Counted from the stretch's first letter, positions 11,374 through 21,960 are shown. The stretch is 64,000 bases of DNA from Corella eumyota (GCA_963082875.1 OY720102.1:10514990-10578989), one strand, 5' to 3'. The notes: a model not told the origin generated them from the sequence alone. A program made the numbers and translations.

Positions 11374-11832
11374 ATGTTTCTTCCGAGGGTTATACCTGAA
11401 TCTTCTAGATTTATAACTGGTGATCCCTTGGTTTTATTGTATGAGCCATTGGCGAAGCGCCATACTCGGTCCGGTTTCATTTCAATGTATAATGCATGTA
11501 TAAATCATGGATGTTTGACCGGTGATTATCTGGGGGACATAATATGGGCCTTTGGAAATAGGGGGATAAATCCAATAAGGCCCGGAGAAAAATTTCTGAC
11601 TGGGATGTCCTATTCTATAAAAAAAGAAATGCCCAATTGTATTGGGGCCATAGATGGCTGCCATATTGCCATACCAAAGCCCACAAAAAATGGCAAAGAC
11701 TATTGGAATCGCAAATCCTTTTATTCCATTAACATGCAAGCTGTTGTAAACCATGCTGGAAGGTTTGTATGTTTTACGTTTATAATACTGATATTTAAAA
11801 TGGATTACCTTTTCCAATTAAAAAAACATTAA
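11374..11832 (+). pseudogene. PIF/Harbinger transposase fragment
   Basis: This 152-codon ORF carries CIGAIDGCHIAIPKPT, then YWNRKSFYSINMQAVVNHAG, the first part of the DDE_Tnp_4 catalytic domain; the Asp of GAIDG is the first catalytic residue. The usual family protein is about 350-400 residues, so only the central part is here. A splice-donor-like GT follows GGAAG near 11763, directly after NHAGRF, which hints that the catalytic exon ended there. Nothing recognisable of the second and third catalytic residues follows before the U2 fragment at 11.9 kb. Probably 3'-truncated. Confidence 0.85.
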
Positions 11833-11910
11833 ACTCTAACATAGTGTACCCCGCCTCAAAAAACCGTCAACCTGCACTTGGGGTGCGAAGCAACGATTGG
11901 AATGAAATGA

Positions 11911-12000
11911 AATAGCCATTAGCGGCCGCGAACAGAATGACCGACGGCGCGTGTTTGATCGGATTCAGTCATTTTTGGGCATCGCTTCTCGGCCCCTAGG
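11911..12000 (+). pseudogene. U2 snRNA gene fragment: 5' flank plus first 20 nt
   Basis: Positions 11981-12000 read ATCGCTTCTCGGCCCCTAGG, the universal 5' end of U2 snRNA (ATCGCTTCTCGGCC...) with a variant stem-I loop. The preceding 70 bp are about 80% identical to the flank of a second U2 fragment at 18.7 kb, so they probably belong to the U2 gene's upstream region, where the snRNA promoter element would lie. After position 12000 the sequence leaves U2 entirely. This suggests a U2 gene interrupted by, or joined to, the element that follows. Confidence 0.8.
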
Positions 12001-13192
12001 ACAAGAAAAGAAAAAGGCTATCTCTCTCTCTCCTTCATTTGAAGAAAAATTCACGAACAGTATCTACGCAACACGACTACTCTCGTCCACGTGGAAAGAA
12101 TTTCCGTGCAAGTGAATTGCTCTGCAGACACAATAAATTACCGGGCAGGAGAACTGCTCTATACTTGCGGGATTTTGGATTTCCGGGCAAGCGAATTGCT
12201 CTTAAAACCAATTTATTAAAAGGAAATCCAAACCAACACCGGAAATTCTTTACAACTGCCACGTGGACAAAGAAGACATACCATAACATCGTAAAGGTGA
12301 GTGGTGTTGCTAATTTACTTTGAGAGAGTTGTCTTGGGGTCGTGTTTGGCGAAGTTTTTAAAATTTTATCTTCCATTTTAACCTTTTAATTGAACGACAA
12401 ATTCAAAACCGGGTTGCGGACCGGCCGCATCAAATATTTTGGGAATCTCAATATAATATTGGTGTTTCTGTTAGATTATGGAGTGTTGGGGCCGTGTTTG
12501 TTTCTTTTTTGATACTAGATTTGTTACAAACAAATTGTATTCGTTCCGCCTGTGACGTAGCGTCAGTGAAGCGCGCAACAGTTCTCTTTTACTACGCAAT
12601 ACGTGAGCGTCGCCATTTTTGCACGGTGCTTCATTTCGGCAGTCTTGTTTTGACTGGAATCTGTCTTGACTGCTTTTTGTGCCTGTTAATGATTAACTCT
12701 TAAAAGTTGACGTCCTTTCAGTTTTATTTTAATTTTTACTTTTGACAATACCGGTGTCTTATTTATTTGCTCCGCACAAGTAACAATAGTTCTGTTCCGC
12801 TACGTTCACTCACAGTTTGGGCGTGTTAATTTAAGTCTTAATTGTGACGTAGGGCAAGTGAAGCGTGAATCAGCTGTCGTCGCTCTCCTTTATTATAACA
12901 GTGCGAGCGTTGCATTGTATTATTAAAGGTCTATCTTAATATTTTAGATTTAATGCTTTAAAAATATTTTTATTTGATTTTACTACAACGTTGCCTTAAT
13001 ATATCTTATTCAATAGTATTCTGTTTTTTGTTTTGTAAAGTAATAATTCAAACCTTTGTGTATAAAGTACAAATGACCACAAACAGTAGTTTCTTATTTT
13101 TATTGACCATTTTATACTGTTACTGTTTTTACTATTAATATTACCTCTTGTTTTCTAACAAATACTGCCTCAATTTTATACTATTTTTGGAT
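12001..13192 (+). other. Repeat-rich leader, probable 5' UTR of a LINE-like element
   Basis: No long ORF. Near 12090-12220 a motif of the form TTTCCGKGCAAGYGAATTGC occurs three times. A splice-donor-like AAAG/GTGAGT lies at about 12296. Two related blocks (about 12546-12625 and 12842-12917) share TGTGACGTAG, AGTGAAGCG and GCGAGCGT-type strings about 297 bp apart. The GC content is higher than the surroundings. The leader begins at the U2 junction and ends at the start codon of a zinc-finger ORF, so I infer it is the 5' UTR of one element inserted in a U2 gene. Confidence 0.45.
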
Positions 13193-13555
13193 ATGGCCTT
13201 GCCAAAACCTGTTGGGGATGCCAACGACAGAATTACCTTCTGGTATAGTGGCGTTGGGGCGACCAGGTTTGCTTGTCCAGTGTCGAGTTGTGCTGCACCA
13301 CAGACTACGTTGCAGTCCTTAAAAAGACATATTACCAGCTGTCATGGCTGGAAGAGCTGTAACGTACCTGTGCATGCCGTTTGCAATAAATGCAAATTTA
13401 CATTTACAGGGCCCACACTTAGATCGGTGCAGCGTCACTACTCGTCGTGCGCCGCTCCACTGGCTTGCTCTCCTCAAGTCCCTATTAAACCCTTCTCATT
13501 AGACTCTCTCAACATTTTATGTTACATGGTGCCGCCGGGAAGGGGAAGACCATGA
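13193..13555 (+). pseudogene. Double zinc-finger N-terminal region of a LINE-like ORF
   Basis: The start ATG at 13193 opens MALPKPVGDANDRITFWYSG. Two Cys/His units follow: FACPVSSCAAPQ...LKRHITSCHGW (residues about 23-50), then AVCNKCKFTF...VQRHYSSC (about 60-88). A Pro/Ser-rich segment follows. N-terminal zinc fingers of this kind are known from site-specific non-LTR retrotransposon ORFs, where they help bind the target, but no reverse transcriptase follows here. A second, diverged copy lies at 14.5-14.9 kb. The ORF runs into the helicase-like fossil and looks truncated. Confidence 0.55.
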
Positions 13556-14194
13556 TCGGGGCAATCCTCTTCCCGACGGAGTACGCAAGCACTCTAACCA
13601 ATGACTCCGTCGGCGTCGGTCAAATGAGCCTCAGGCTTAAACACAAGATGATCAAAATAGACGACGCCGGTGGATCATTCTTCAATAATGACCAACTTAC
13701 GAGTGCGGTGAAATTCATGTATCACAATGCATGGTCGGCCAAGATCCGCGGGGACCGCCAAGACAATGCGGCAACTTTCGCATTCATTACAACAAACTGC
13801 AAGAACCCCGTGGAACGCTTGGCCGGCATGGGTGATATCAATCCAATAAAGAGAAGATTCACCGAAGCGGAGTGGGGGACAGAAGCAATTTCCAGCTAAA
13901 CCCGAGACCCCAAAACGAAAACGTCCCGTGTACATTAGCGAAAGCTCATCAGAGGACGAGGTCGAATTTATCACGAAAAAGGCCAAAATAATATCCGACA
14001 CCGGCACGTCAATCTCTGTCGCTGATAAAGTGGAGCCAGCCGGCCAAGTGTTAATGAGCTTGCCTGGGTGCAAATATCACCCGAACAGTGATGCCCAGTG
14101 CATGTGTGAAGTAGTGGACGAGGATCTAAGAGATTGGATAATACCGAGCTCTCAAGGCTTTGATGTTCCAGATGGAGCAACCACCTCCGTATGA
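13500..14194 (+). pseudogene. SF3-helicase-like P-loop ATPase fossil with NLS and acidic tail
   Basis: The main ORF has HGAAGKGKTM (Walker A), MIKIDDAGG (Walker B), FAFITTNCKNP (sensor-1-like, ending in TTN) and PIKRRF (possible arginine finger). This spacing fits superfamily 3 helicases of small DNA viruses and related elements. Downstream sequence encodes PKRKRPVYISESSSEDE, a nuclear-localisation-like basic run followed by an acidic patch, and then CKYHPNSDAQCMCE. I infer an old integrated virus-like replication gene or a mobile-element helicase; the family is not identified. It is fragmentary and does not look whole. GC content is well above its neighbours, which supports a foreign origin. 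Confidence 0.45.
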
Positions 14195-14543
14195 GGAGAA
14201 ACGTGATATACTGCTTTACAGTATCATAATGAACTCAGTTTTTTTCCTATGTAGTATTGTGTTGAATTTATTCGTTTTGTTAGAGATAATAAAAAAATGT
14301 TAAACCAAAAATTAACAAAAAGAGATACTTGTGCCTTGACATCACAAAATAAAGCCAAAAATAAGAGAAGTCAGCCAGCCAAGGACATAACCTAACCCGC
14401 CATGTCCTAAAAAGAGAGAAGAGCGGGAAAAAAGAAGCCAAAGAAAGAGAAGAAGGAAAAGAAGAAAAGAATGACGTCATCAAATATGACCCATAAAGAA
14501 GACCGTCTGACTGTGTCCAACGTGTGCGTCCAGGTGGTTAACT

Positions 14544-15130
14544 GTGAAATCAGCACGTAACCATTACCACCAAGCCCATCCTGGTGTGCCATCTCTTCCT
14601 TATTCGGCTTTTGCTCCTGGCAATGCAGGGAAATCTATGCTCTGCCAGAACCAGGTCGTCGCGGGGGGAAAAGCCATAGTCGCTGCTCGAATAACTTACG
14701 GCGGCATTGATACCAGCTATGCATGCCAATACAGCGACTGTGTAAAACACCAGAATAGGTTCGGAAGAGTTCGAGCACTTGTCCAACATCTTAAGACTGT
14801 CCATAACTACAAAAATATTAAACTTGACGTAACATGCAACAGATGTCACTGCATGGTAGACCAGGGCACGTGTTCAATATTGAAAGCAGCACAGCATTGG
14901 TGAAGTTGTGGTAGGATTAAGGACTCTCCGGCTCCTACTCGACCTCAAGGAGCCGAGGGCAGAGGGAGAATTTCAAAAATTAACAAATTTTTCTCCCCTC
15001 TGTCGTCCGCACCACTTCAACCACCTTCTTCAATGCTGTCGCCAATAGAACCCTCATATCATTCCATCTCCGATCCCCATGCAGTGCTCGTTGACACCAT
15101 CGTTTATGGACAGCCTTAGCCCGAATTACA
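14544..15130 (+). pseudogene. Second zinc-finger ORF related to the one at 13.2 kb
   Basis: The ORF (14544-14903) has YACQYSDCVKHQ...LVQHLKTVHNY then VTCNRCHCMVD, the same order of Cys-pair, His-pair and CxxC as the 13.2-kb ORF. A Pro/Ser-rich stretch (PLSSAPLQPPSSMLSPIEPS, another frame) follows to about 15.1 kb, similar in character to the linker of copy one. It probably represents the N-terminus of a second copy of the same kind of element. No catalytic domain is visible afterwards. Confidence 0.5.
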
Positions 15131-15300
15131 TGAGTTTTTCCCCACCAAAATTACAGCCATTGGTTTTGCCCCCGCCATCTTCACCGGGTAGGTAAGTATT
15201 TAACACCGCCACTAAAACTAACTTATGCCCAGGAAGTGAAGTTACTATAACTATCAAAGTCACTACCAAACATGACTTTCTATAATACAAATTTTCCCGA

Positions 15301-15836
15301 AGATATAATTTTAACTATGGTCGTTATTGCCAATTTCAGACACCTTTAAAAACCATTTTATAACCATTATTTTTTAATAAAAACGACTTGGGCAAGTTAG
15401 TTTAAGCGTTCTTATGTTGTTAAGGCAGTTTTTATTAAAATTTATAACTGTTTAATTGGTTTTTGGAAGTGTCTGAGGAAGAAGAAATTTTAACTATGGT
15501 CGTTATTGCCAATTTCAGACACCTTTAAAAACCATTTTATAACCATTATTTTTTAATAAAAACGACTTGGGCAAGTTAGTTTAAGCGTTCTTATGTTGTT
15601 AAGGCAGTTTTTATTAAAATTTATAACTGTTTAATTGGTTTTTGGAGGTGTCTGAGGATGAAGAAATTTTAACTATGGTCGTTATTGCCAATTTCAGACA
15701 CCTTTAAAAACCATTTTATAAGCATTATTTTTTAATAAAAACGATTTGGGCAAGTTAGTTTAAGCGTTTTTATGTTGTTAAGGCAGTTTTTATTAAAATT
15801 TATAACTGTTTAATTGGTTTTTGGAGGTGTCTGATG
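15301..15836. repeat. Tandem repeat, 3 x 179 bp
   Basis: Three units start at about 15309, 15488 and 15667 (TTTTAACTATGGTCGTTATT...) and differ at only a few positions. Each ends in TTTTTGGARGTGTCTGAGGA, which in one frame reads VSEE. The array runs into a 63-codon ORF (15821-16012) that starts MEVSDEGEIT. A triplicated exon-intron unit is possible because each unit has a CAG after a T-rich tract, but this is speculative. Confidence 0.9.
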
Positions 15837-17490
15837 AGGGTGAAATTACCGCAAATTCCGGCACCCCTAAATTTAAAAAAATTTGCCACAAATTTCAACA
15901 CGTTAAAACAAAAAAAAAATTGTTGAGGCAAGCTGGAACAATAGTCCTAAAGTCGGAAAAATCATTTTTATTAAAAAATAACAACGATAAAGTGAATTTT
16001 AGAGGTATCTGAAAAGGTGTCTGAAAAAGTGTTGGGTGTCTGGTTTTAGTACATCCCAGTCCAAAGCCCAGAAAAAAGTGGACATGGAAACGGGCTATTA
16101 GCTTTTATAAATCTGTCAAATGTTCCTATGGCTTTAAAAATTTTGAAAATATTGCGTAAAGTTGCAGAACTAAAATGACAACTTTTAATGAAATAGTTAA
16201 AAAATACAAAACAATTATACTAGGTATGGGTGTTGGAAAGCGAAAAGTAAACGATAAAACAACGATGAGACACAGGCTGCAGCCTATCAAAAACAAGTTT
16301 AATTTATTCTTTCTGAAATAAATTCCAATCAATAATTCAGAAGCAATTTATCGCGGGTAAATTTTAAAACAAAAACAGCCGGGAGTACCTATGCCTACTT
16401 CGCATCCCTGAACAATTTTTTACAACAGATGCGAACAGATTATGAAAAAATTGCTGTGAAGAGTGTAAAGAGATTAACCCATCATTGTGGCCAATGTTTA
16501 ATGAGACAAAGAACTGCAAAGGAAAGACGAGAGCAATTTGTAAAAGATCAAGTAGATTCAAATTAAAAGGTCTTAAAAATCGTATAAATGCCATTGCAAT
16601 ATTTGAAAAAAATAATGAGAAAAGAATTTCTGGAATTCGAAAAAATCTGGGCTGTGTAAAAAAAGACAATCTAAAGGTAATATGTGCAGACATTTTTTGT
16701 CGTATTGTTGGCAGACTGGGTTGCAGATCTGATTTATTCACAGAAATGATAATTAGCGAACTCATAAACCCAAATAAAACTAAAAAAAGGTAACTATTGT
16801 ATAATGGTGGACAAACAAAAAGAAAAATTAGCTACATGGATGCATTGTTGTCTCGGAAAACGTATATAAAGACTTAGTTAAAATTCCGAACACCTTCATG
16901 CATATCTCAAAACAAAGCAAGAGCCACAAAAGAAAGAATTTTCTTCATTGAAATATCCTTATCAAGGTATGTCAAGTTGAACGTTTAATCGACTTTTTAA
17001 AAAAAATTTGCCAGAGCTGTGGCAGTTACTGATATTAGAAAAATAATAAACTACTTAAATGAAAAACGCACCACTATCCATTTAGAAAGCTGTGGCAAAA
17101 GCAGAAGGGCACAAATTAAAAATGGGAGTAAAAATATATAATCTTGAAAGTTCACTAGAAATTGTTGAAAAGGCAAGAGAAGCTATGAATAAAGTAGCAA
17201 CAGGTATGTGTGTATGTTTAATTACGTGTTATGTTATTACTATTACACCAAAACGTTTTTTTTTCTTTTAATATTGTTATTTTTTTATTTCATAAAAAAT
17301 GTCTAGTAATATTATTATCTATTATCTAAAAACAGTTAAATAAATTATTTATTAATTACTTTATTGAACTTTTTATTAATCCAGAAAAAACCTATTGATT
17401 CTAGTGGTTCTAGCTGTTCTGGTTTCAGTGATGATCTGGGAATATAAGCTGTGATTTTTGCTGTTTTTTTAATATAGGATAGAATATTTG
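15837..17490. other. Unrecognised ORFs and AT-rich sequence
   Basis: Two short plus-strand ORFs are notable only for length: 15821-16012 (63 codons, Lys-rich) and 16485-16793 (102 codons, MWPMFNETKNCKGKTRA..., basic). I recognise neither. In-frame stops in the flanks and the lack of motifs suggest transposon debris. The 40-bp end of a dispersed element lies at 16058-16097. Confidence 0.4.
16058..16097 (+). repeat. Terminal repeat of the dispersed element found whole at 26.7 kb
   Basis: These 40 bp (AGTCCAAAGCCCAG...GACATGGAAACGGGCTA) are identical to the reverse complement of the left end of the inverted-repeat element at 26,658-27,683. Only this end is present here, so it is a fragment or the end of a diverged copy. 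Confidence 0.85.
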
Positions 17491-18720
17491 TTATAAAAAA
17501 GTTAATTTTTCATGGCAAATTTGGTTTCTTTGTTTCCAGACTTTTTGATGTAAAATTGAAATAAGAAGAATATAATGATCAAGATATAAGGGTGAAATTA
17601 AATTTAAATGGTCGGAATTATCAAAAATATTGTGGTCTTGGCCAGATAGAAAGGTAAATTTGTTATTAGTTAAAGTAAGTAAAGGTTGGATTTGTTTACA
17701 AGCATGAAAAGTGTTAAGAGAAGTTTCGTACGCGGCTTTGTTCAAAACCGGCAATGTGAGTTGTTGTCTAAATTAAAGGGCATGTATGTAGATTTAGGTG
17801 GTAATATGTTATGTATGAGTTTAAAGTTAAATGTTTTGGTGCTGTTTGTTAAAATTTTACTGTGTTTATGTGACCATGAAATTGTAGATTTGGTTGTGGG
17901 CGTTATAATTGTTTTATATAGTTTGTGTAGTGTGTGTCCTATGTGATATTCTATGAGAGTGTGCTGTTTGGTCGGTGGGCTTGCATTTAATCTGTATTTG
18001 GTGTGTGAAAAAGTGGTCTTATGTAAAAAAAATGTCTGCGTATATTTGTATGTATGAATATGAATAGCTTCTGAATGCATGTGGTAGTGTAAGTTTTTAT
18101 ATGTGATATTTGGGTGTGTTTTTCCTAGTGCATATGTAAGAAATGTGTTGTTTAGTTTTGATATGTTGTGGTATGGGATATATGCTGGCCATTGCTCGTA
18201 TGTGGGGCAGTAGTTTTGTTTTAGTTAATATTGTTTTATGTTCAACTGTGGTATAATGTTGTTTTAAATTATCGTGTTCTGTTTTTTGTTTGTTATATGT
18301 TGTATTCCATAATTTATGTAGATATGCCAATTGGTTGGCGTGTTAAGTGGTGAAATGTGTGTGTAATTAGGGTTTATGTTTTGTGGTATATTTTTTGTGT
18401 TATCTGAGTCTATTTGCTGTATCACTGGTTCAATTGAAAGTGTGAATAAGTGTAAGCTTAGTGAGTCTTCTTGTCGAATTTCTTTTTTGATGTGTATTGG
18501 TGAAGTGATATGTTTGTTTATGAGAATGTGTGATATGGCGTCTATATTTAGTGATTTAATAATGTTAATGAATGTGATTGGAAAGTTAAATTTCGCAAGT
18601 GTGTCTAGTAGGTATGTGTGGCTTATTGAATCAAATGCTTTTTTAAAATCTTGTGATATGATATGGTATTGTTTATGTCGTGTTGTGGACAAATTGTATA
18701 TGTCTAATTGTATATTAGCC
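17491..18720 (-). pseudogene. L1/Tx1-type LINE ORF2, RT core to C-terminus
   Basis: The minus strand encodes reverse-transcriptase blocks DFKKAFDSISHTYLL (motif A, Asp present), then INIIKSLNIDAISHILINKH and IRQEDSLSLHLFTLSIEPV (motif B, degenerate from RQGDPLSPLLF). Further along come thumb-like KTKLLPHIRAMASIYPIP (about 18.2 kb), FNFKLIHNILPPKSTY (about 17.8 kb), a CCHC-like ETSLNTFHAC (about 17.7 kb) and a closing VWKQRNQICHEK. This order is that of L1/Tx1-clade ORF2. The YxDD region is not recognisable and the frame changes several times. The sense strand is strikingly G-poor. It abuts the U2 fragment at about 18716. Confidence 0.8.
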
Positions 18721-18824
18721 AATAGCGGTCGCGAACAGAATGATGGACCGCGGAAGGGTTCGATCGGATTTCGCCATATTTTGGGCACCGCTTCTCGGCC
18801 CCTAGGGCTAAGATCAAGTGTAGT
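18716..18824 (+). pseudogene. Second U2 snRNA gene fragment: 5' flank plus first 38 nt
   Basis: Positions 18787-18824 match the U2 5' end (CGCTTCTCGGCC, then GGCTAAGATCAAGTGTAGT), stopping where canonical U2 continues ATCTGTTC. The 70 bp upstream (AGCGGTCGCGAACAGAATGA...) match those of the fragment at 11.9 kb at about 80%. The loop variant CCCTAGG is shared, so the two derive from the same U2 gene type. The remainder of U2, with the branch-site recognition element and Sm site, is absent. Confidence 0.85.
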
Positions 18825-19881
18825 GGAAAGAGCAGTGGGCGGCCCTTCCTAATGCTAAAAAGACTGTAACTGCCCACTTAGCATACTCTCACTCGTACCC
18901 TTGGATTAAAAATCCGGCACTACTTCCTACTCATGTGTATTTATTCGGCATCAAGACTCGCTAAAACCTTATTCCTGTTAAAAATGTGCCAGCTTGGTTT
19001 CACAGACCACCCGAGGGAGTCAAATGCTGCCGCTGCTTGGCAATCTTGGTGTTGGGTCATCTCCGAGGCAATAACCAAAACGTAACCGATTCTGTTTTAC
19101 GTGGCCTAGCCCTTTGAACAATCCACATCAACAATGTATTTTTCTTTTGTCACTCAATGAATTGTGCTGGTTTCGGTCATATACACCATAACAATATCGT
19201 TAATGAATCCAGCTACATAACTGCTCACCTTAACAAGGGCAAGCTACAACGCCTTGGAGAACTCTATGCGAGCAGCACCTTGTCGCAATTAATTGTTTAA
19301 ACACTATGCAGATTCTCTGTTTTGTACTTTTGTAACTAATCGCACTTTTTGTAAAAGTTTATTTTTCTGTGTTATACTCGCAAATTTCCTCAATCAAAAA
19401 CCCAAATAATTTTATCACCCCCAGTAGGGGAGGCTCTTTTACAAAAAGAACTATTTTTCTTGAGAAGTTCTTGTTTGCAAGCTTATTTAGTCTTACAACT
19501 CGTAAACGTCGCCCGTAAGGGTTGGGACAGTATAGTGGAGATTGGTATAGTAATTTTTTTTAATAAGGCCTTTATTAACGCCCGAAATAGTTATACCAAT
19601 CAAAATGGAAAATTCGGCTACAAGACGTGCTTTCCACCGGGACAAAAATGGCAAAGGAACAGCGATGCGGCGCATAACCTTCTAAGTCACGCGACTGGAC
19701 AGCCTTTTTTGCCAAAGTAGTCGCAGGCAAAACCATCAGAACTAAAAATATAGATTTAAAATACATGAATTACTAGGGAAGGGGCTTTTGGTCGCCTTTT
19801 AAAAAATCTCAAACTTGAGCCATCAGATTATAAATCAATATTTTTAATTAAAAAATGGAAAGATCTTGTATACACTAGAAA
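18825..19881. other. No gene recognised; moderate-GC sequence after the U2 fragment
   Basis: The first 600 bases have more G+C than the surroundings and read for short distances in several frames without recognisable motifs; this may be remnant element sequence. An 86-codon plus ORF (19460-19720) and overlapping minus ORFs cover the same bases and show nothing I know. Confidence 0.4.
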
Positions 19882-20040
19882 ATGGATGGAAAAAACATAC
19901 CATTTATAGAAGAAGAATTTTCCCCAGACACATCTAGCGATTCAGACAACAACATCATAAACTATACCTACCCTTCAGCAGGTAAAGTGACCTACACCAC
20001 AAATTCAAACATGACTAGTAAGAACCCAGAATTTTTTTAA
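19882..20040 (+). other. Small acidic ORF, 52 codons, possible LINE ORF1 start
   Basis: It starts MDGKNIPFIEEEFSPDTSS and ends KNPEFF. It has the same G-poor, A/C-rich sense-strand bias as the LINE endonuclease block 300 bp downstream, and the same orientation, so it may be the beginning of that element's first ORF. No domain is recognised. Confidence 0.3.
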
Positions 20041-20299
20041 TATTTTTCTTTGTTCATTTCCTTTAATTTTCATTAATTTAGTAAATATATTTTATTTATG
20101 GTTCTTATATAGAATCAACAACTATTAACTGAAATGGTTTAGGCAACCCAATAAAAAGGCAATCACTTTTTGAAACATTAACTAAACAGTCAGCAACAAT
20201 ATTTTTCTTTCAGAAAACCCATTCCCTCCCCCTATTCAAACTGACATGGGCATCTAAATAAAAAATGGCCCATCTTTCTTTAACTCTTCCAATTGCTTT

Positions 20300-21360
20300 T
20301 AAATCCACGCGGTGGAGTTGCAGTACTTTTCAACACTAAAACTATCTAAAAACTAACGCTCGCGGTGGAGTTGCAATACTTTTCAACACAAACTATCACA
20401 CCATCATACATTACACAACAGACGGACGTACAATTTCATTAGATATTAACACACATACAATTCATATAATAAACATATACGCACCATTTTCAAGATACCA
20501 AAATTCAACCGTTGAGATTAAATATTTTAACTTAATACTACAACTAACCTCATCACCTCACCCAACCCTAATGGCGAGTGACTATAATAACATTGAAAAC
20601 ATACAAATTGACAAAACACTTTCATTAAAACACAACACACAATGCAAACAGTTCGGCAACTTTTTGATTCATAAAGAAAATTGCATTCTCGCAAGCAACA
20701 ATACACCGGACACAAAATGCAGTCGAGACTTCACAGAATAAACATAACTAAAAAAGAAAAAGGATTTCGGAAAAACAACACAAACACTTATCACGATGCA
20801 GACTTTTTTCACACACACTAGCACATAAATAACCAAATTGAAAAAACACAACACATAACATAACTGGATTAATATTAAAATACATATGAAAGATTTCAAA
20901 ATAAAACATTTAATCTTGATCATAAATAGGCAGACTGACAACATACAAACACTTACCTATAACATGAACACAGCAAAAGAAAACTAACAATAGAATTCAA
21001 CACCACAACATTACAAAACATATCAAACACCAAAAAATACTTTGGCAAAAAACATTTAATACCATTTTAAATAACTAATATAGGTTTACAAACAAATTAA
21101 AACCCACATTACCCAAATACGAATACTAGAACTTCATAACAAATACTTTTTACCATATTTCACAACAAAACAAATGATTACTATAACACAACAATATTAC
21201 ACTAACTTATACGACAGCACACACACTGACACAAATCACATTTTTTACTCAAATACATTACCACAAATCAACAAATCTCATTATATCAAACACAATAAAA
21301 TCACTTTCACCACAAAAACACCTGGGCTATCATACAAACTTTTTATTTTCTTAAAGATTG
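20300..21360 (+). pseudogene. L1/Tx1-type LINE ORF2, AP-endonuclease part
   Basis: From about 20362 one frame reads RGGVAILFNT, DGRTISLDIN, HIINIYAPF and TLMASDYNNIENIQID. This is the apurinic-endonuclease-like domain of L1/Tx1 LINEs (RGGVAIL block, NIYAP block, and SDYN in place of GDFN). The region 21174-21345 has QYYTNLYDSTHTD and LPQINKS, then FTTKTPGLSYK, the linker between endonuclease and reverse transcriptase. A local 53-bp duplication repeats the start of the domain (20310 and 20363). In-frame stops show it is dead. Its bias and clade match the minus-strand RT fragment at 17.5-18.7 kb. Confidence 0.75.
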
Positions 21361-21409
21361 TATATTATTTTACCTGCGGATGGGTAAGTATACTTTATAT
21401 CTTTTGAGT

Positions 21410-21960
21410 TTTCACTTGTCTCCATTGAATAAACTTTTTTTTATCAGAGTTGTTTAAAACAGATGGGATTGATTTGTGGCTAATGTGAGCTGATGTCTGT
21501 TGTCTACGGGTTGGTTCATTTTGGATTGAAATGTTTCTTTGTGGCGTGTAGGTTTAATTTTGATTTCTCATTATTGGTCATGGCGGCAAAATTATGCTAG
21601 GTTTATTCCCCTGAAGGTCCTTGGGGGGTTTGATCTCATGTTTTTTGTTTGTTTGTGGTGATATTTGTTGCTGTTCTTTTGGTATATTTGTTTCTGTTAT
21701 ATCTTTTTGTTTTTCAGGTTGTTGGCCGGAATGGTAAACCGGAAAATAATAATTTTTATATATTAGTTGTTTGGGGACTTTGGTTTCGTTAACAAAATAA
21801 TATATTTTTTCTGTTTTGACGCCATATTTGTCCTTGTGATGTATATTTTTTGTTCGGGTTGATAGTTTATTGCGATATATTGCGGTTGGAATTATATCTT
21901 TGGTAAAAATCCAACTATTTTAAATTGTTTAACCTTCTAAGTTAATAAAAGGTTTGACTC
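21410..21960. other. G/T-rich non-coding stretch
   Basis: No ORF. The plus strand is rich in G and T (for example GTTTTTTGTTTGTTTGTGGTG near 21640), which contrasts with the A/C-rich LINE next to it. Nothing identifiable. Confidence 0.4.

Noticed and set aside
12077-12376. 99-codon minus-strand ORF in the leader
   Set aside because: It spans direct-repeat sequence, overlaps a plus-strand ORF of similar length, and neither has a domain.
17686-17946. 86-codon plus-strand ORF
   Set aside because: Antisense of the LINE C-terminal region, which has recognisable L1/Tx1 motifs.
18376-18852. 158-codon plus-strand ORF
   Set aside because: It is the antisense of the LINE reverse-transcriptase block and runs into the U2 fragment.
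20669-20944. 91-codon Cys-rich minus-strand ORF
   Set aside because: The Cys richness comes from the ACA-rich, G-poor sense strand of the LINE read backwards.
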